A stretch of DNA of 64,000 nucleotides from Glossina fuscipes. Taxonomy: Eukaryota > Arthropoda > Insecta > Diptera > Glossinidae. The DNA lies in the NCBI RefSeq assembly GCF_014805625.2, contig NW_023998456.1, positions 2,602,384 through 2,666,383 on the forward strand, given 5' to 3'. Both the position numbers and the translations under genes were made by a program. Below are positions 24,720-34,925 of this stretch, piece after piece (position 1 is the first letter of the stretch; each line of letters starts with the position of its first letter). The notes under the pieces were generated by a model. It was given only the letters and a program-made list of their open reading frames with translations. It had not been told where the DNA came from and ran no database searches.

Positions 24720-25665
24720 ATAATTATTGGAATTATTTATAATAAATTTATTATTATTGTTATTAGTTAGAAATTTTAGAAGAACGAGATTGTTCATACT
24801 TTATTTATTTTTAGAAAGAAGATTAATTCCTACATTATTTTTGATTTTAGGAAGGGGTTATCAGAAGGGGGTTTATTTATTATTTTATACTTTATTAGTT
24901 TCTTTACCTATATTAATTGGTATTTTTTATTTATATGTTTTAACAGGTTCTTTAAATTTTTACTTGTTGAATAATTATGTAATTGATTATGAAATATTAT
25001 ATTTTTCTATAATTTTAACTTTTTTTAGTAAAAATGCCAATATTTTTAGTTGATTTATGATTACCAAAGAAGCTCCTGTTACTGGTTCAATAATTTTAGC
25101 TGGAATTATATTAAATTTAGGAGTTTATGGTTTATTACGAGTAATAAGTTTTATTCAGATTATAGGTTTAAAATATAATTATATTTGAATTTCAATTAGT
25201 TGGAGTGGTATTAGTAAGATTAATTTGATTACGACAAGTAGATTTAAAAGCTTTAATTGCTTACTCTTCTGTTGCTCATATAGGAATTGTATTGTCAGGA
25301 TTAATAACAATTAGTTATATATATATAGGGATTTGTGGATCTTATACTTTAATAATTGCTCACGGTCATTGATTTCCATTAAATTTACTTATTATAAAGG
25401 GAGATATATATATATATTGTGATTATAATTAAATAGTTTATTAAAACATTGATTTGTGGTGTCAAAAATAATGAATATCTTTTTAATTCATTAAAAATTT
25501 ATCTATTTGTACTATTAGGTTTGTTATTTTAATATTTATTAGAATTAATTTATTTTGATTAGGAATAAATTTTATTGTAAATGATTACAGATTGTTTATT
25601 GAATGGGAAGTAATTTCTTTAAATTCGATGAGAATTGTTATAACTTTCTTATTCGACTAAATTAC
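24720..25665 (+). pseudogene. Nuclear mitochondrial insertion 2: ND4, tRNA-His, ND5 start
   Basis: On + the sequence reads as ND4 when AGA is taken as Ser and TGA as Trp (insect mitochondrial code): SLIPTLFLILG, then GVYLLFYTLLVSLPILIGI, then the [12 protein letters not shown] region and [17 protein letters not shown], ending near 25380. A decayed tRNA-His follows, then the ND5 start with FIEWEVISLNS and FLFD near 25660. This is the normal ND4-trnH-ND5 order on the minority strand. Frame breaks and AT-repeat insertions mark it as a nuclear copy. Confidence 0.92.
25425..25492 (+). pseudogene. Decayed mitochondrial tRNA-His within insertion 2
   Basis: Recognised by position between ND4 and ND5, by the acceptor/D-arm string AATTAAATAGTTTATTAAAA, and by the anticodon arm TTTGTGGTG (anticodon GTG). 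The acceptor stem was not checked for pairing. Confidence 0.7.
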
Positions 25666-25689
25666 TCAGAATTGTAAACAAATGTGGAC

Positions 25690-26060
25690 GCTTAGTTTAC
25701 TCTCAGATGCTCGAGAAATTTATAAATGCAATAGTCCATATAACGTCCTTTCAGGGATACAAATGAAAAGACATAATTTGGAGAATTTGCAAAAAGGCAT
25801 AAGTTATTCCCGTTGGGATTATAGACAGGCAATAATATGGCGCCTTAATAATTAATTTGAGGAATATTTAAGAGGTCAATTTATCAATGCCAATGTCACA
25901 CCTTTATATTGGGGCAGCATTACCAGAAGCTTCAAAAACTGTCCGATGGACTTCGCCAGCAAATTTCTTCAAATCGAGCAACAAAACTTGAAAGTATCGA
26001 AAATGTAATTTTGAGCGTTCCTTGATTAGTAGTCTGCATACAGTGAATAGCTCAATATTA
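25690..26060 (+). pseudogene. Unidentified decayed coding-like fragment
   Basis: A frame with in-frame stops reads as plausible protein: YKCNSPYNVLSGIQMKRHNL, GISYSRWDYRQAIIWRLNN, then FINANVTPLYWGSITRSFKN. It contains several Trp, Cys and Tyr, unlike translated AT-rich noise. I cannot name the family. It follows directly on mitochondrial insertion 2. Confidence 0.3.
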
Positions 26061-26313
26061 TTAAATGGAAAACTGTTGTTTTACGTAGAGAAAGATCGAA
26101 ATTATCGAATTTGACCGTTGGGCATATTAACCAATAAATGTCGCTGATCAAGATAAATGCAAGCGCCTGATATATATCAAAAGACGTTTTTATTTATACT
26201 TAAAATTCTTATGATATTTCCCACAAGTTACAAAAGTGGTTTACAAAATTATCCTTTCTGAATAATTTTTAAAACTGAAACATCGCATTTTGGGGATAGG
26301 AACAACTTATTCA

Positions 26314-26500
26314 ATTTTACAAGTATGGGATGAAATCATAACTCGCGCTTCAAAAAACGTTGATTTTCTTAAGAATATGACTGCCGATAAGCAATTAGCC
26401 GCGTGTAAGGCCTATCTTATTCAATTGGGTCGGATTTATTTAGATATGTTAAATGTTTAAAAAATAACATCGGAAAATATCAACATAATGTAAAATAGCA
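26314..26500 (+). pseudogene. Exportin-1 (CRM1/embargoed) gene fragment
   Basis: The frame reads QVWDEIITRASKNVDFLKN, then KQL-A-ACKA, then IQLGRIYLDMLNV, a TAA, then K..SENI. This matches the exportin-1 HEAT-repeat region (known order: VWD-I, ATKNVD-LK, KQLGSILKTN, ACKAVGHPFVIQLGRIYLDMLNVYKCLSENIS). Relative to the family it lacks about 8 codons between KQL and ACKA and 4 to 6 before IQLG, and the Tyr after MLNV is a stop. It is clearly non-functional. No other part of the roughly 1,060-residue protein is nearby. Confidence 0.8.
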
Positions 26501-26929
26501 AACAAACGCATCCACATTAATAAAATCTGTCATCGCGATTTAAAATATAACTAAACAAATAAAATTATAATTATAAAATGTAAATAAATAAAATTATTGC
26601 ATTATTGCATTTTTTGCGATACCATTGTTTTTACATTTTTCGAACTGGATATATAAGTAAATAATGGAGATAATGAATAAACAAATTGTCCGTAACAAGA
26701 ATATACAGACACAGAGAGAGAGAGACCGCCTACACATTATATTTATATATTTACATAAATTTAAGTAACATTTTCTGTTTGCAATATGCTTTTGTATCTC
26801 AATAGCAAAACCTTATTAAACATTATTAAGCATTCTGCAACATTCTTAAACACGTCAAATGTAAGCAGCGTTAAACATCGAAACCTTATTAAACGTTATT
26901 AAACGTTATTATTTTGACTGGACGATTTT

Positions 26930-27720
26930 TTCAATTCCCAGTCCCATACTCGAGTATGCCTCAGCTGTGTGGTCTCCTTCATATAGGTGCTACGTAGATT
27001 CAATCGAATCTGTTCAAAAGCAATTCTTGCTGTTTGCCCTTAGAAATTTGGGTTGGGATCCGGTTGCCTCTCTTCCTCCGTATGAAAATTGGTTGCTTCT
27101 GCTGTCCCTACCGTCTCTTGAGAAACGTAGATTTGTTCTTGGCGTTTCCTTTCTAATTAAAGTAATAAATGGTGCTATTGACTCGATTCCATTACTTGGT
27201 GAAATAAGCTTTAATGTCCCTAACCGCTTCTCTAGGCACTTTATCTTGGTTAAGCTTAATCAGTGTAAATTTAATTATGAGCTATTTAATCCGCTCAGAG
27301 TAGTTTCCAAGAACCTAAATGACATCTATCACTTATACTCGTTATCGGACTCTTTAAAGTCCATTAAAGCAACATTGCTTAATGCGCGCGATTTACCTAT
27401 GTCTTACTTAAACTAGCTTTTAACCTTAAAAAGTCGTTACGATTCGAAAATGAATTATTGTTAATTATTATCGGTTGCCAGGCTTATGCATGTTTGCGAG
27501 GTTCATTTGCAATTTGGTCCCGTACAGGTTGTAAGTGTGGCTCTATGCTGATAGTGTACATGCTTTTTTTTTCTTCTTATTTGTTTTATTTTATACTTAT
27601 ACTAAATTTTATTACTAATTAATATAAGTTTTGCATTAAGAGCCAATTGAACTCAACTGTTATTTGTTTAGTTGAGTTTCTAGTATAAGTGGAATAAATA
27701 TATAAATAAAAATATATAGG
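26930..27720 (+). mobile_element. 5'-truncated non-LTR retrotransposon (LINE), 3' end
   Basis: The frame 26967-27416 gives the C-terminal end of a LINE reverse transcriptase: YASAVWSPSY-like start, IESVQKQFLLFALRNLGWDP, LPPYENWLLLLSLPSLEKRR, then the downstream helical region, ending at a TAG. About 300 bases of 3' UTR follow, ending in a TAAA-rich tail near 27715. The Jockey/CR1-type layout is inferred from these motifs. Only the last 150 codons remain, the usual outcome of incomplete target-primed reverse transcription. Confidence 0.8.
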
Positions 27721-28508
27721 GTTATGGAGTTTTATGATGAAAACAGATCTAAGATAATGATTTTATATACAAACGCTCTTTTTATTTGAAATATTTTTAA
27801 TTTTTCTACATTTTTCAAACGATTAATATTTTTGAGTTTCTTTTCTTTCATTTTTTTCGCAATTATTCAATTCCTACAACTGCTTTGTACATTAAATTAA
27901 TTTTATAACGGAGAAAGAGACATTAAGCATATAAGCACGGTTTTCCACCTTGAGGGAGGCGCCATAAATAAATGGTTCAATTTCCTGTTGAAAGGCAAAG
28001 CACAGAGTCGCTTTTAATAAATAAATGGTTAAATGCCCAACTTAATCGACGAAAGGGATTCAATTCTGTTACATGCAAAGCCGTCGGCAAAACAACAAGC
28101 AAGGGCACAAACCGTCCAGAGATGGGACAGGCGGAATGGAACACTTTGGAAATTAATTCCGATAAAACAGACAACATTGCTTTGAAGGCAGATCTGAAAC
28201 ATTTAGATATTGATTATCGGGGAACGTAATTGTAATTGATTTTACAAGCTTTTATAGAAAACTGTGGTTTGTTTTTTCAATACATTCGCAACTGAGAAAA
28301 CGAAATGCACGCATGCCTGGGGCTGAAGACAATATTGCCAGAACTGAGCAGTTTTTAAATAGCAACAATGAAATGTGATTAATTTCTTTTAATATTCGCT
28401 TTGTTGCTGCTTGGTAATACTACTCCCAGTTTAGCAAAGCAGCCGTCGCTTACAAAGAAAATTTTTATCAAAAATTGTAGAGACAAAATAATACAACTTA
28501 AGCAAAAT
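27721..28508. other. Upstream region of Vps25 with an interspersed repeat
   Basis: Contains a stretch (about 27983-28045) that recurs inverted at about 43443-43520. The 85-codon frame at 27972-28229 runs through it and has no recognisable similarity. Sequence from about 28240 to 28508 probably includes the Vps25 promoter and leader; no motif was singled out. Confidence 0.45.
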
Positions 28509-29094
28509 ATGACTGATTTCCAATGGCCCTGGGAGTATGAATTCCCGCCATTTTTTACGTGAGCACTCCAAACAAGAAAAAATGCAATCTTCCTAAGTCA
28601 TCTCTATTTTTTTTTCTAGATTACAAACACATGAAGAAACTCAGAAACGGCAATTAGATGTTTGGTGCAATTTGTTTCTCAAATACCTGAAACATTTAAA
28701 TAAATTCAGGATAAACGTAAATGAATCAACATTTCCGTTATATTGTAATGAATCGGTAAATAGACGTTTGTCAGCTGATATGATATTAAAAATTTTGACG
28801 AAGCTACAGGCTTCTGGACATGCCCAACAGTTAGATAAAAAAGGTAATGAATGGCTGGTTTATTGGCACACATTGGAGGAGTACGGGAATACGATTTATG
28901 AATGGATCCAAGAGACTGGACAAACGAACACTGTATGCACTTTGTATGAAATTTCATCTGGAGAATTCACCAATGATAAAGAGTTCCATGAAATTGACGA
29001 AGATGTTTTAATAAAAGTTTTACGTTTGCTCGAGGAGAGGGGGAAATGTGAATTAATTGAATTGGATGGCAGTTATGGCGTTAAGTTTTTGTAA
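28509..29094 (+). CDS. Vps25: Vps25, ESCRT-II subunit
   Basis: Two exons, 28509-28558 and 28620-29094, joined in phase across a 61-bp GT-AG intron, encode 174 residues, the length I recall for Drosophila Vps25. The N-terminal signature (MTDFQWPWEYEFPPFFTLQ) carries the Trp-Pro-x-Tyr/PPF motifs that bind the other ESCRT-II subunits. Two winged-helix domains follow (about 20-100 and 101-174), the second with YEWIQETGQTNTVCTLYEI and the C-terminal CELIELDGSYGVKF. The protein works with Vps22 and Vps36 on endosomes, linking ESCRT-I to Vps20 of ESCRT-III in sorting of ubiquitinated cargo. The start is fixed by the conserved N-terminus. The gene is tandem with Gle1, 394 bp away. Confidence 0.96.
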
Positions 29095-29488
29095 TTTTTT
29101 CACGAAATTTTTATTTATAAAATATAGAATTAATTGAAAAATTTTTAATTTTACGGAATTGACGAGAAAATAAATTTCATTTTGCATTGGTCGTAAAAAA
29201 GTTTTGCCGCAATAAATATATACTTGGTGTTATCAATAATTATCCAATGTTTTCCAGATACTTGTTAAATGAAGGAGAAGGATATTGCAAAGTAAAACCA
29301 TGAAATGCAATTTTGTTTAAATGAAAGTGAAACCAAAACAATTATTTTCACCTAAAGTTATTTTTATAAGATTAAATTATCAACAAAATATTTTCGATGA
29401 ATATCTACGTCAGCTTGTTGAGAAAACAGATCTGGCAATGCTGTTTTATTATTAATATCTGACATATTTTTCCTACGTTATCAGTAAT

Positions 29489-31596
29489 ATGAATAATAAT
29501 TTGGTAAACTTTGCAAAACATTGGCATTAATAGTCATTAAAATATTTTATTCATTAGGGTATTAAATTTGCCGACATAATAAATGGAATTGATGAAGGCC
29601 ATTTATCTACTATACGACATGCAGCAGAAATGTCGCATTTCATTTCAGAAAGGACTACTGAAAGAGACAAAAGCACAAATAATGATAGTGATAGTGAGAG
29701 CAGCGCTAATGTAAAGAACGACGTTAATAAAGTCGATAAAAATGAGTTAAATAAAAGGAAAATGCGAACTCCAACAAATGACACAGAAGTAACAAGTATT
29801 TCTAACAGCTTGCAGGTATTAGAGCCTAATACAATGTCAATACAAAGATCACTAACTTTGCTGTTAAATGTTGTTAGAATTTAGATTTCAAAACAATTAA
29901 ATCCAGCATTATGTTGCGAGAAGCTGAAGCGCAGCGTAAACGCACCGTACGACGGGAAATTTTGGAAATGCAAGAACGTCACACATCTTTAATACGTCAA
30001 CAACTAGAGCCTCTACAACAACAAAATCAAGAAGAACACCGTAAGTGGTTAGAGCGAAAAAGACGCGGTGATTCGCAAATTTTGGAAATGGCCGAACAAC
30101 AATCTTCAAAGGAACAGCAAGAGCATGACCGTCAGTTAGAAACATTACGAAAACAAACTCAGCGTCAACTGCAGTTAATTTCCTTTCAGGGTATTTCACA
30201 ATACCAATTAAGTTTTCGTTCCAAATATGAGACTATTGCTCAACTACTTATGTCTTTAGACAAGCAAGCCCTATTATCGTGTGCCGAATATAATCGCAAG
30301 CTGAGAGAGCTGACACAAATGTTTGAACAACTAATAGGTAGAATTAAATCTGGAGATTGTGGTCCTACTGAATTAAAAACTGCTGAAAATCTTTGCAAGT
30401 CGCTGGAGGCCTTGGAAGGCAGCATAATAGAAGCTTGCCGACAAGAGCAAAATAAACAGACTGAACAAAAACAAAGGGAACAAGAGCAGCAACAATTACA
30501 GAAAGATGAAGAAAACAAAGCATTTGCTATTTCACAAAGTGCTAAGAGAGAAGAGTTAGTGAAACTAGAACAGCAACCGCAAGCTCAACAACAACAAACA
30601 CCGGAACCATCGCAAGAACCAAAGCCGTCCAGTACTAATACCGCGGAATCTCCAGTGACATCGACGGATCCGCTAAATAGCTCCCCAAAAAAACTCGTTC
30701 GTTCAGGGCGTCTAGAGTTTTACGCAAAAATCAATAATTTTTATTTAGAAAAAGTGGAGAAGGTAAAAGTTTTGCAATCCGACGAGTCCATGAAAAAGTA
30801 CCGTAGTGACTGTCAAAAATCGATCAATATTCCCGTGAATTCCATATCTGCTGTGAGTCAACAACACATTAGAGATAAATTCGACAAATTATTTTCATTT
30901 ATTATGGCTCAAAGTAATTCAAATTTGGGTTACGATTACTGCCTATTGTTAATGGCTAAGAAGTTTGTTGGTCAAGGAGAAACCACGGTATCCAGTAACC
31001 CGAACGCAGCTTTTCCGATCGCTTCGGTGATAGTTTCTTTATGGAAACAGATTCCAGAATTTGGACAATTATTTTTAGCGTACATCTACAAGGAATCGCC
31101 TTTTCTGGTGCCTTGTTTTGTACCACAAAAGAAGGGGCAGTCTTGGGAAGAATATGCTAAGACTTTGGGTTATCGTTTCACAGAAGGCCAAATGGAACAG
31201 CAAGATATGTTTTTGAAAAGACAAGCTGGAATCGCTAGATTATATGCTGCTGTCATGATTACCAGCGGACGTAAGCAAGATGGTCCATCTCATCCTTACA
31301 GCTTGGACAACGCTTGGCGTTGGCTGACAAACTTTGTTGATTTGGACCCCTTCCCTGATATATGTGCTACTTTAATGATGGAAATTTTACAAATTGTAGG
31401 AAACGATTTGTGGCTTACTTATGGTAAACAATTTGTAAAACTTTTAGTTTACATACAGTATAATTACTTTCCCAAATTAACGGCCATGGAGAAAGACGGC
31501 GGCCCTAAGGCGCGTCTGGAATTGTTATTGAGAAAATTTTTAACTGAGGGAAAGGTGTCGCGACCGTCAGGTATTTTGCCCGCCGACTTCTGGTAA
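29489..31596 (+). CDS. Gle1: Gle1, mRNA export factor
   Basis: Three exons: 29489-29503 (MNNNL), 29558-29815 and 29878-31596, with introns of 54 and 62 bp, all phase 0, giving 663 residues. The first exon, only 15 coding bases, is chosen because donor, acceptor and phase all agree; ATG at 29630 is the fallback start. The N-terminal part is Ser/Asp/Asn-rich. A long Gln/Arg-rich coiled coil spans about residues 92-350. The conserved C-terminal Gle1 fold runs from about 370 to the end (GRLEFYAKINNFYLEKVEKV, FLVPCFVPQKKGQSWEEYAK, YSLDNAWRWLTNFVDLDPFP). Known role: with inositol hexakisphosphate it activates the DEAD-box ATPase Dbp5 at the cytoplasmic face of the nuclear pore. An AATAAA lies near 31615, before the converging ZC3H15 gene. 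Confidence 0.95.
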
Positions 31597-31720
31597 TGTA
31601 ATTTGAGCAGAAAAGAAATAAACTTCGGTTTTGCACGGATAGTACTTGAATTGTTTATATAGATTTTATCATAGCGGTTTTCTTTTAAGAGTTTTAAGCA
31701 TTTTAAAAGGAAAAACTTTT

Positions 31721-33171
31721 TCACTCTTCATCGTCGTCGTCTAAATCAAGATCATCTAGTTCATCAGCTAATCCCAAAAATAAATCCTTATTAATTGGTT
31801 CGGCATCGCAAGCGGGTGTGTCTGAATTACTTGAAGAGCAGATTGATTCATCATTTTCATTTTCTGCTGCCTCGGCAACTGCCACAGCGTCTGTTTGCTT
31901 GTGTAATCTGGTTTCCGATGCTACTGTGCCTGTACCATCGGCTTCTTCTGCCGCAAGCGACAAAGCATTGAGATCTAATTCTTTGAATTCTATTCCGCCC
32001 TCTTCGTCATCTTCCTCGCGGGCATAGTTATCGAAAGCAGCATCACCGTCTTCCATAGGACCATCGTCTACCAAATCCGGATTGAAACTGAACATTTCTC
32101 TGCCGGAAATGCCAAATTGCTTGCCTTTACTAAAATCACTCTTCTTGCGTTCCTCTTCAGCGGCTAGCTTGTCTTTCTTTTCTTGTATTTTACGTTTCTT
32201 CCAAGCTAAAAAGGTTTCCAGCGTAACCCTTGTAGTATTGGACCCCAAAGAAGCACGTTCCTTTTCGATCAGATCGACTAATGATATTTCAGAAGGTTTA
32301 TCGTCTTTTTTCTTATCCTTTTTCAAAACATATCCTTGAGGTAACGCGTGCCGATAAATGCATTTCTCACCATTTGGACACTCCCAAAACCAACCGTATT
32401 TAGATTTTTCAACTGCTTCAATGAAATATTTACAAATCTATGCGAAGAAAAAATTGTGAATTTTTGCTATAAAATATTTCTTTATGACATCCATACAATA
32501 TCTGTTGTAGGTCTTCTTTTTTCTCCACCATGTTTCTGGTCTACTACTTCTTTTAACTTAGCGTCGTCCCAGTTTTGCATATCGTCTTCAGTTTCATCGC
32601 GCATATCCACATAAATGGAACGTTTCTCAGCCTAAAATCAATATTATTACTACCCCATCACATCGACAAAAGAGTTAGGAAATAAATAATCACCTTATTC
32701 TCGACAGACAAATCGTGGGAAAATTTACATTTGTCACCTTTAGTACAAGTGCCCTGTTTGAAAAAAGTACATACTACAGACTTGGGGTCAGTGCCTTTTT
32801 CCACTTTCTGTGCTTGTACCGGTTTAAATATTACAGCTAATTCTCGCTGCTCTTGTAACTTTTTCTCCTTTTCCTCCTTGCGTTTATTTACATCAGTTTT
32901 AGGATGATGTCCGCCACTGTTGACTTGCTTTTGCACTTGCTGTATATATTTTTGTTGTTTAGAACCTTTTTTATTCTTTAAACCGAACGTTTTATCCTGC
33001 AAATAGTCATACGTATATCCGTCGTCGACAATAGGAACAATAGGATAATATTTATTAGGGATTGTTTTGAGGTTAAGTTTTTTTTTCATTAAAACTTTTT
33101 ACCTCGATAACTTTCTCTTTTTTTTTAAGTTCAGTTTTTTTACTGGCAACTGGCGCTTTCTTAGGCGGCAT
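31721..33171 (-). CDS. ZC3H15/DFRP1-type CCCH zinc-finger protein (orthologue of Drosophila CG8635)
   Basis: Four exons on the - strand: 33171-33103, 32996-32694, 32631-32497 and 32437-31721, all phase 0 with GT-AG borders, encoding 407 residues (human ZC3H15 is 426). [20 protein letters not shown] is the lysine-rich start. Finger 1 (about 99-117) is C-x7-C-x5-C-x3-H in [19 protein letters not shown]. Finger 2 (171-199) is C-x17-C-x5-C-x3-H around [18 protein letters not shown]. The DFRP segment ([28 protein letters not shown]-like [12 protein letters not shown]) binds and stabilises the GTPase DRG1, and a strongly acidic tail follows. The role is linked to translation. It converges on Gle1 with 124 bp between stop codons. 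Confidence 0.94.
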
Positions 33172-33644
33172 TTCGTTAATTTATTAATAATACAAATTTT
33201 GTCTAATTAAAGGAAAATTTCTGTACAAAAAATTAATTTATATATTCTCGTGTACAATTGACGTATCTTGTCACAAATCATAAATATGAGAAAAATAGTG
33301 TTGCCAATTTAACATTTGGACACATACATTCAATTGCTGATAATAGTGAAAAATATAAGGCCGCAACACAATCGAATATATTTTGATCATAATTTATGCA
33401 AGTTAGCGGTTTGTAGAATATATTTTGATCACAATTCCCTCTTCTGAAAAACATGGGTATGTTTCATATCGATTCATACAAATTCTTCGAATTCTTACAG
33501 TCCAGTTGTTTTTCCTGCCAGCTTGCGGATTTTTTTTTAGTAACAAATTGCAAAAACTAAATATCGAACTGAAATGCTACTATGCAATCGTCAAAAGAAT
33601 GAAGTAACTGAAAATAAATATTGGTAACAAGTCATTCTAATTGA
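33172..33644. other. Promoter side of the ZC3H15 gene and spacer
   Basis: AT-rich sequence upstream of the - strand ZC3H15 start. It should hold that gene's promoter; no distinct motif stands out. The 60-codon frame at 33425-33607 has no recognisable similarity. Confidence 0.4.
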
Positions 33645-33926
33645 GAAGTTCGCATTTTGCTCCGCTTCAAACCTTTGGATGAGACGCGCGAAGGCGTAGA
33701 AAGGCAACGAGAAACTGACTCGTTACTTTCAGAGGCACTATCTGAACAAGACGAAAATGATGTTTTAATGGAATTAGATGCTTTAGTTCCTGAGAAGGAA
33801 GGGGAGAAGTTTAAATTACCTGAAGTTCCTCAAGACGAGCTGTCTCTGCCCTCAGCAGATGAAACGTCGAAAGAGAGCAAAGCTGCCATTATAGAGAAAC
33901 CAAAAAAGATTCTAATAGAGGCCTAG
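33645..33926 (+). pseudogene. Vps20/CHMP6 C-terminal fragment
   Basis: The frame has no ATG and opens just after a stop at 33642-33644. It reads V-R-I-L, an insertion, then LDETREGVERQRETDSLLSE, ALSEQDENDVLMELDAL and KLPEVPQDELSLP. CHMP6 has ILDETQEAVEYQRQIDELL, then EDEDAILEELSAI and LPEVPSEPLP (the MIT-interacting motif). Just upstream, I-E appears in another frame before E-V-R-I-L, so a frameshift has hit the I-E-E-V-x-R-I-L helix. The N-terminal two thirds of the ESCRT-III core is missing. A real last exon of a distant gene cannot be fully excluded. Confidence 0.7.
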
Positions 33927-34084
33927 TATATAAAGTCCGCAATGTTGATTAAGATTTGTAACATACATATTTATAGTTTCACTTAATTCTTTACATTGAG
34001 AGTTACATTATCATAATAAGCTAAAATTTTACATATATGATTACAATTAAAAAATATTCTTAATAATCTCATTTTAATAATTTG

Positions 34085-34731
34085 AAGGAGAATCGGAATT
34101 GATTTGTACTCTCTGTCAAGACTTCGTTTCACTCGATTTTCGCATTGCTTTTAGCACAGCTTGCACATAAAGACCATCTTCAAAATTAGCGGCCGCTTGC
34201 ACTGGTTTTTTTATCCAATTGGATTCCTTACTGGCAAATGATTCCTTTAGAGCATACACCATTTTACATAAGCCCTTTATATATAAACGGGGCAGTAATG
34301 TTTCGGAAGTGGCAAAATGCAAATCTTGGACATCAACATAAACGGCTTCTTCCATTTGTGTTGTCTCTCCTTTACTCTTGAATAAGAAAAAGAAAAGATC
34401 ACCTCCACTACCAAACTACCAAATGCCCTAAACTTCCACACATTAAGACCTCTTGAGAGTGTATTTTAGCCGGCACTGTGTGGCTTTGTGTGGAAGTGGT
34501 TATTAAGGTACCATTTATTAGTTCCATTTGAAAATTGCAAAAGTTAGGAGCGGATATCTGCCTTATGCCGTTTATTCCCGGCGTTGATTTAGTATAAGAT
34601 TTCACTACACTATGCATTCGAACGACGTGTTGTTTGCACTTCTTCTACGGTTTAAGTTCAAAATCTTTTTCCCGTAAAATTGGCACCAATACTTTCGTAA
34701 TGGCTCCAGTACCAAACACGCCCGGTAACAT
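34085..34731 (-). pseudogene. GFOD-like oxidoreductase pseudogene with large internal deletion
   Basis: Starts MLPGVFGTGAITKVLVPILR then EKDFELK, the N-terminus of the glucose-fructose oxidoreductase domain-containing family. It then hits TAG and jumps about 130 codons to the family's C-terminal domain (VVKSYTKSTPGINGIRQISA, NFCNFQMEL, EVLMCGSLGHLVV). A frameshift near 34408 precedes MEEAVYVDV, then LLPRLYIKGLCKMVYAL and NFEDGLYVQAVLKAMRKSSE. Next is TGA where Trp is expected, with further homologous-looking codons after it. Most of the Rossmann domain is gone. With at least one frameshift and two stops it cannot make the enzyme. Confidence 0.88.
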
Positions 34732-34925
34732 TTCCTCATTAAATATTTCACATATTTCTTACTTCTCAGTTTAGAATATATTTTGCATAACAACTTCCTT
34801 TTCCACGAAAACAATAAATAAACTACGGCATTGCCGGCTTTAAATTTCAAGTGGATGGAAAATAATCTAATATGGCAACTAAGAGTAGTAAAGAGGCAAC
34901 GGTTCGGTTTTAATTTGGCCAAAAA

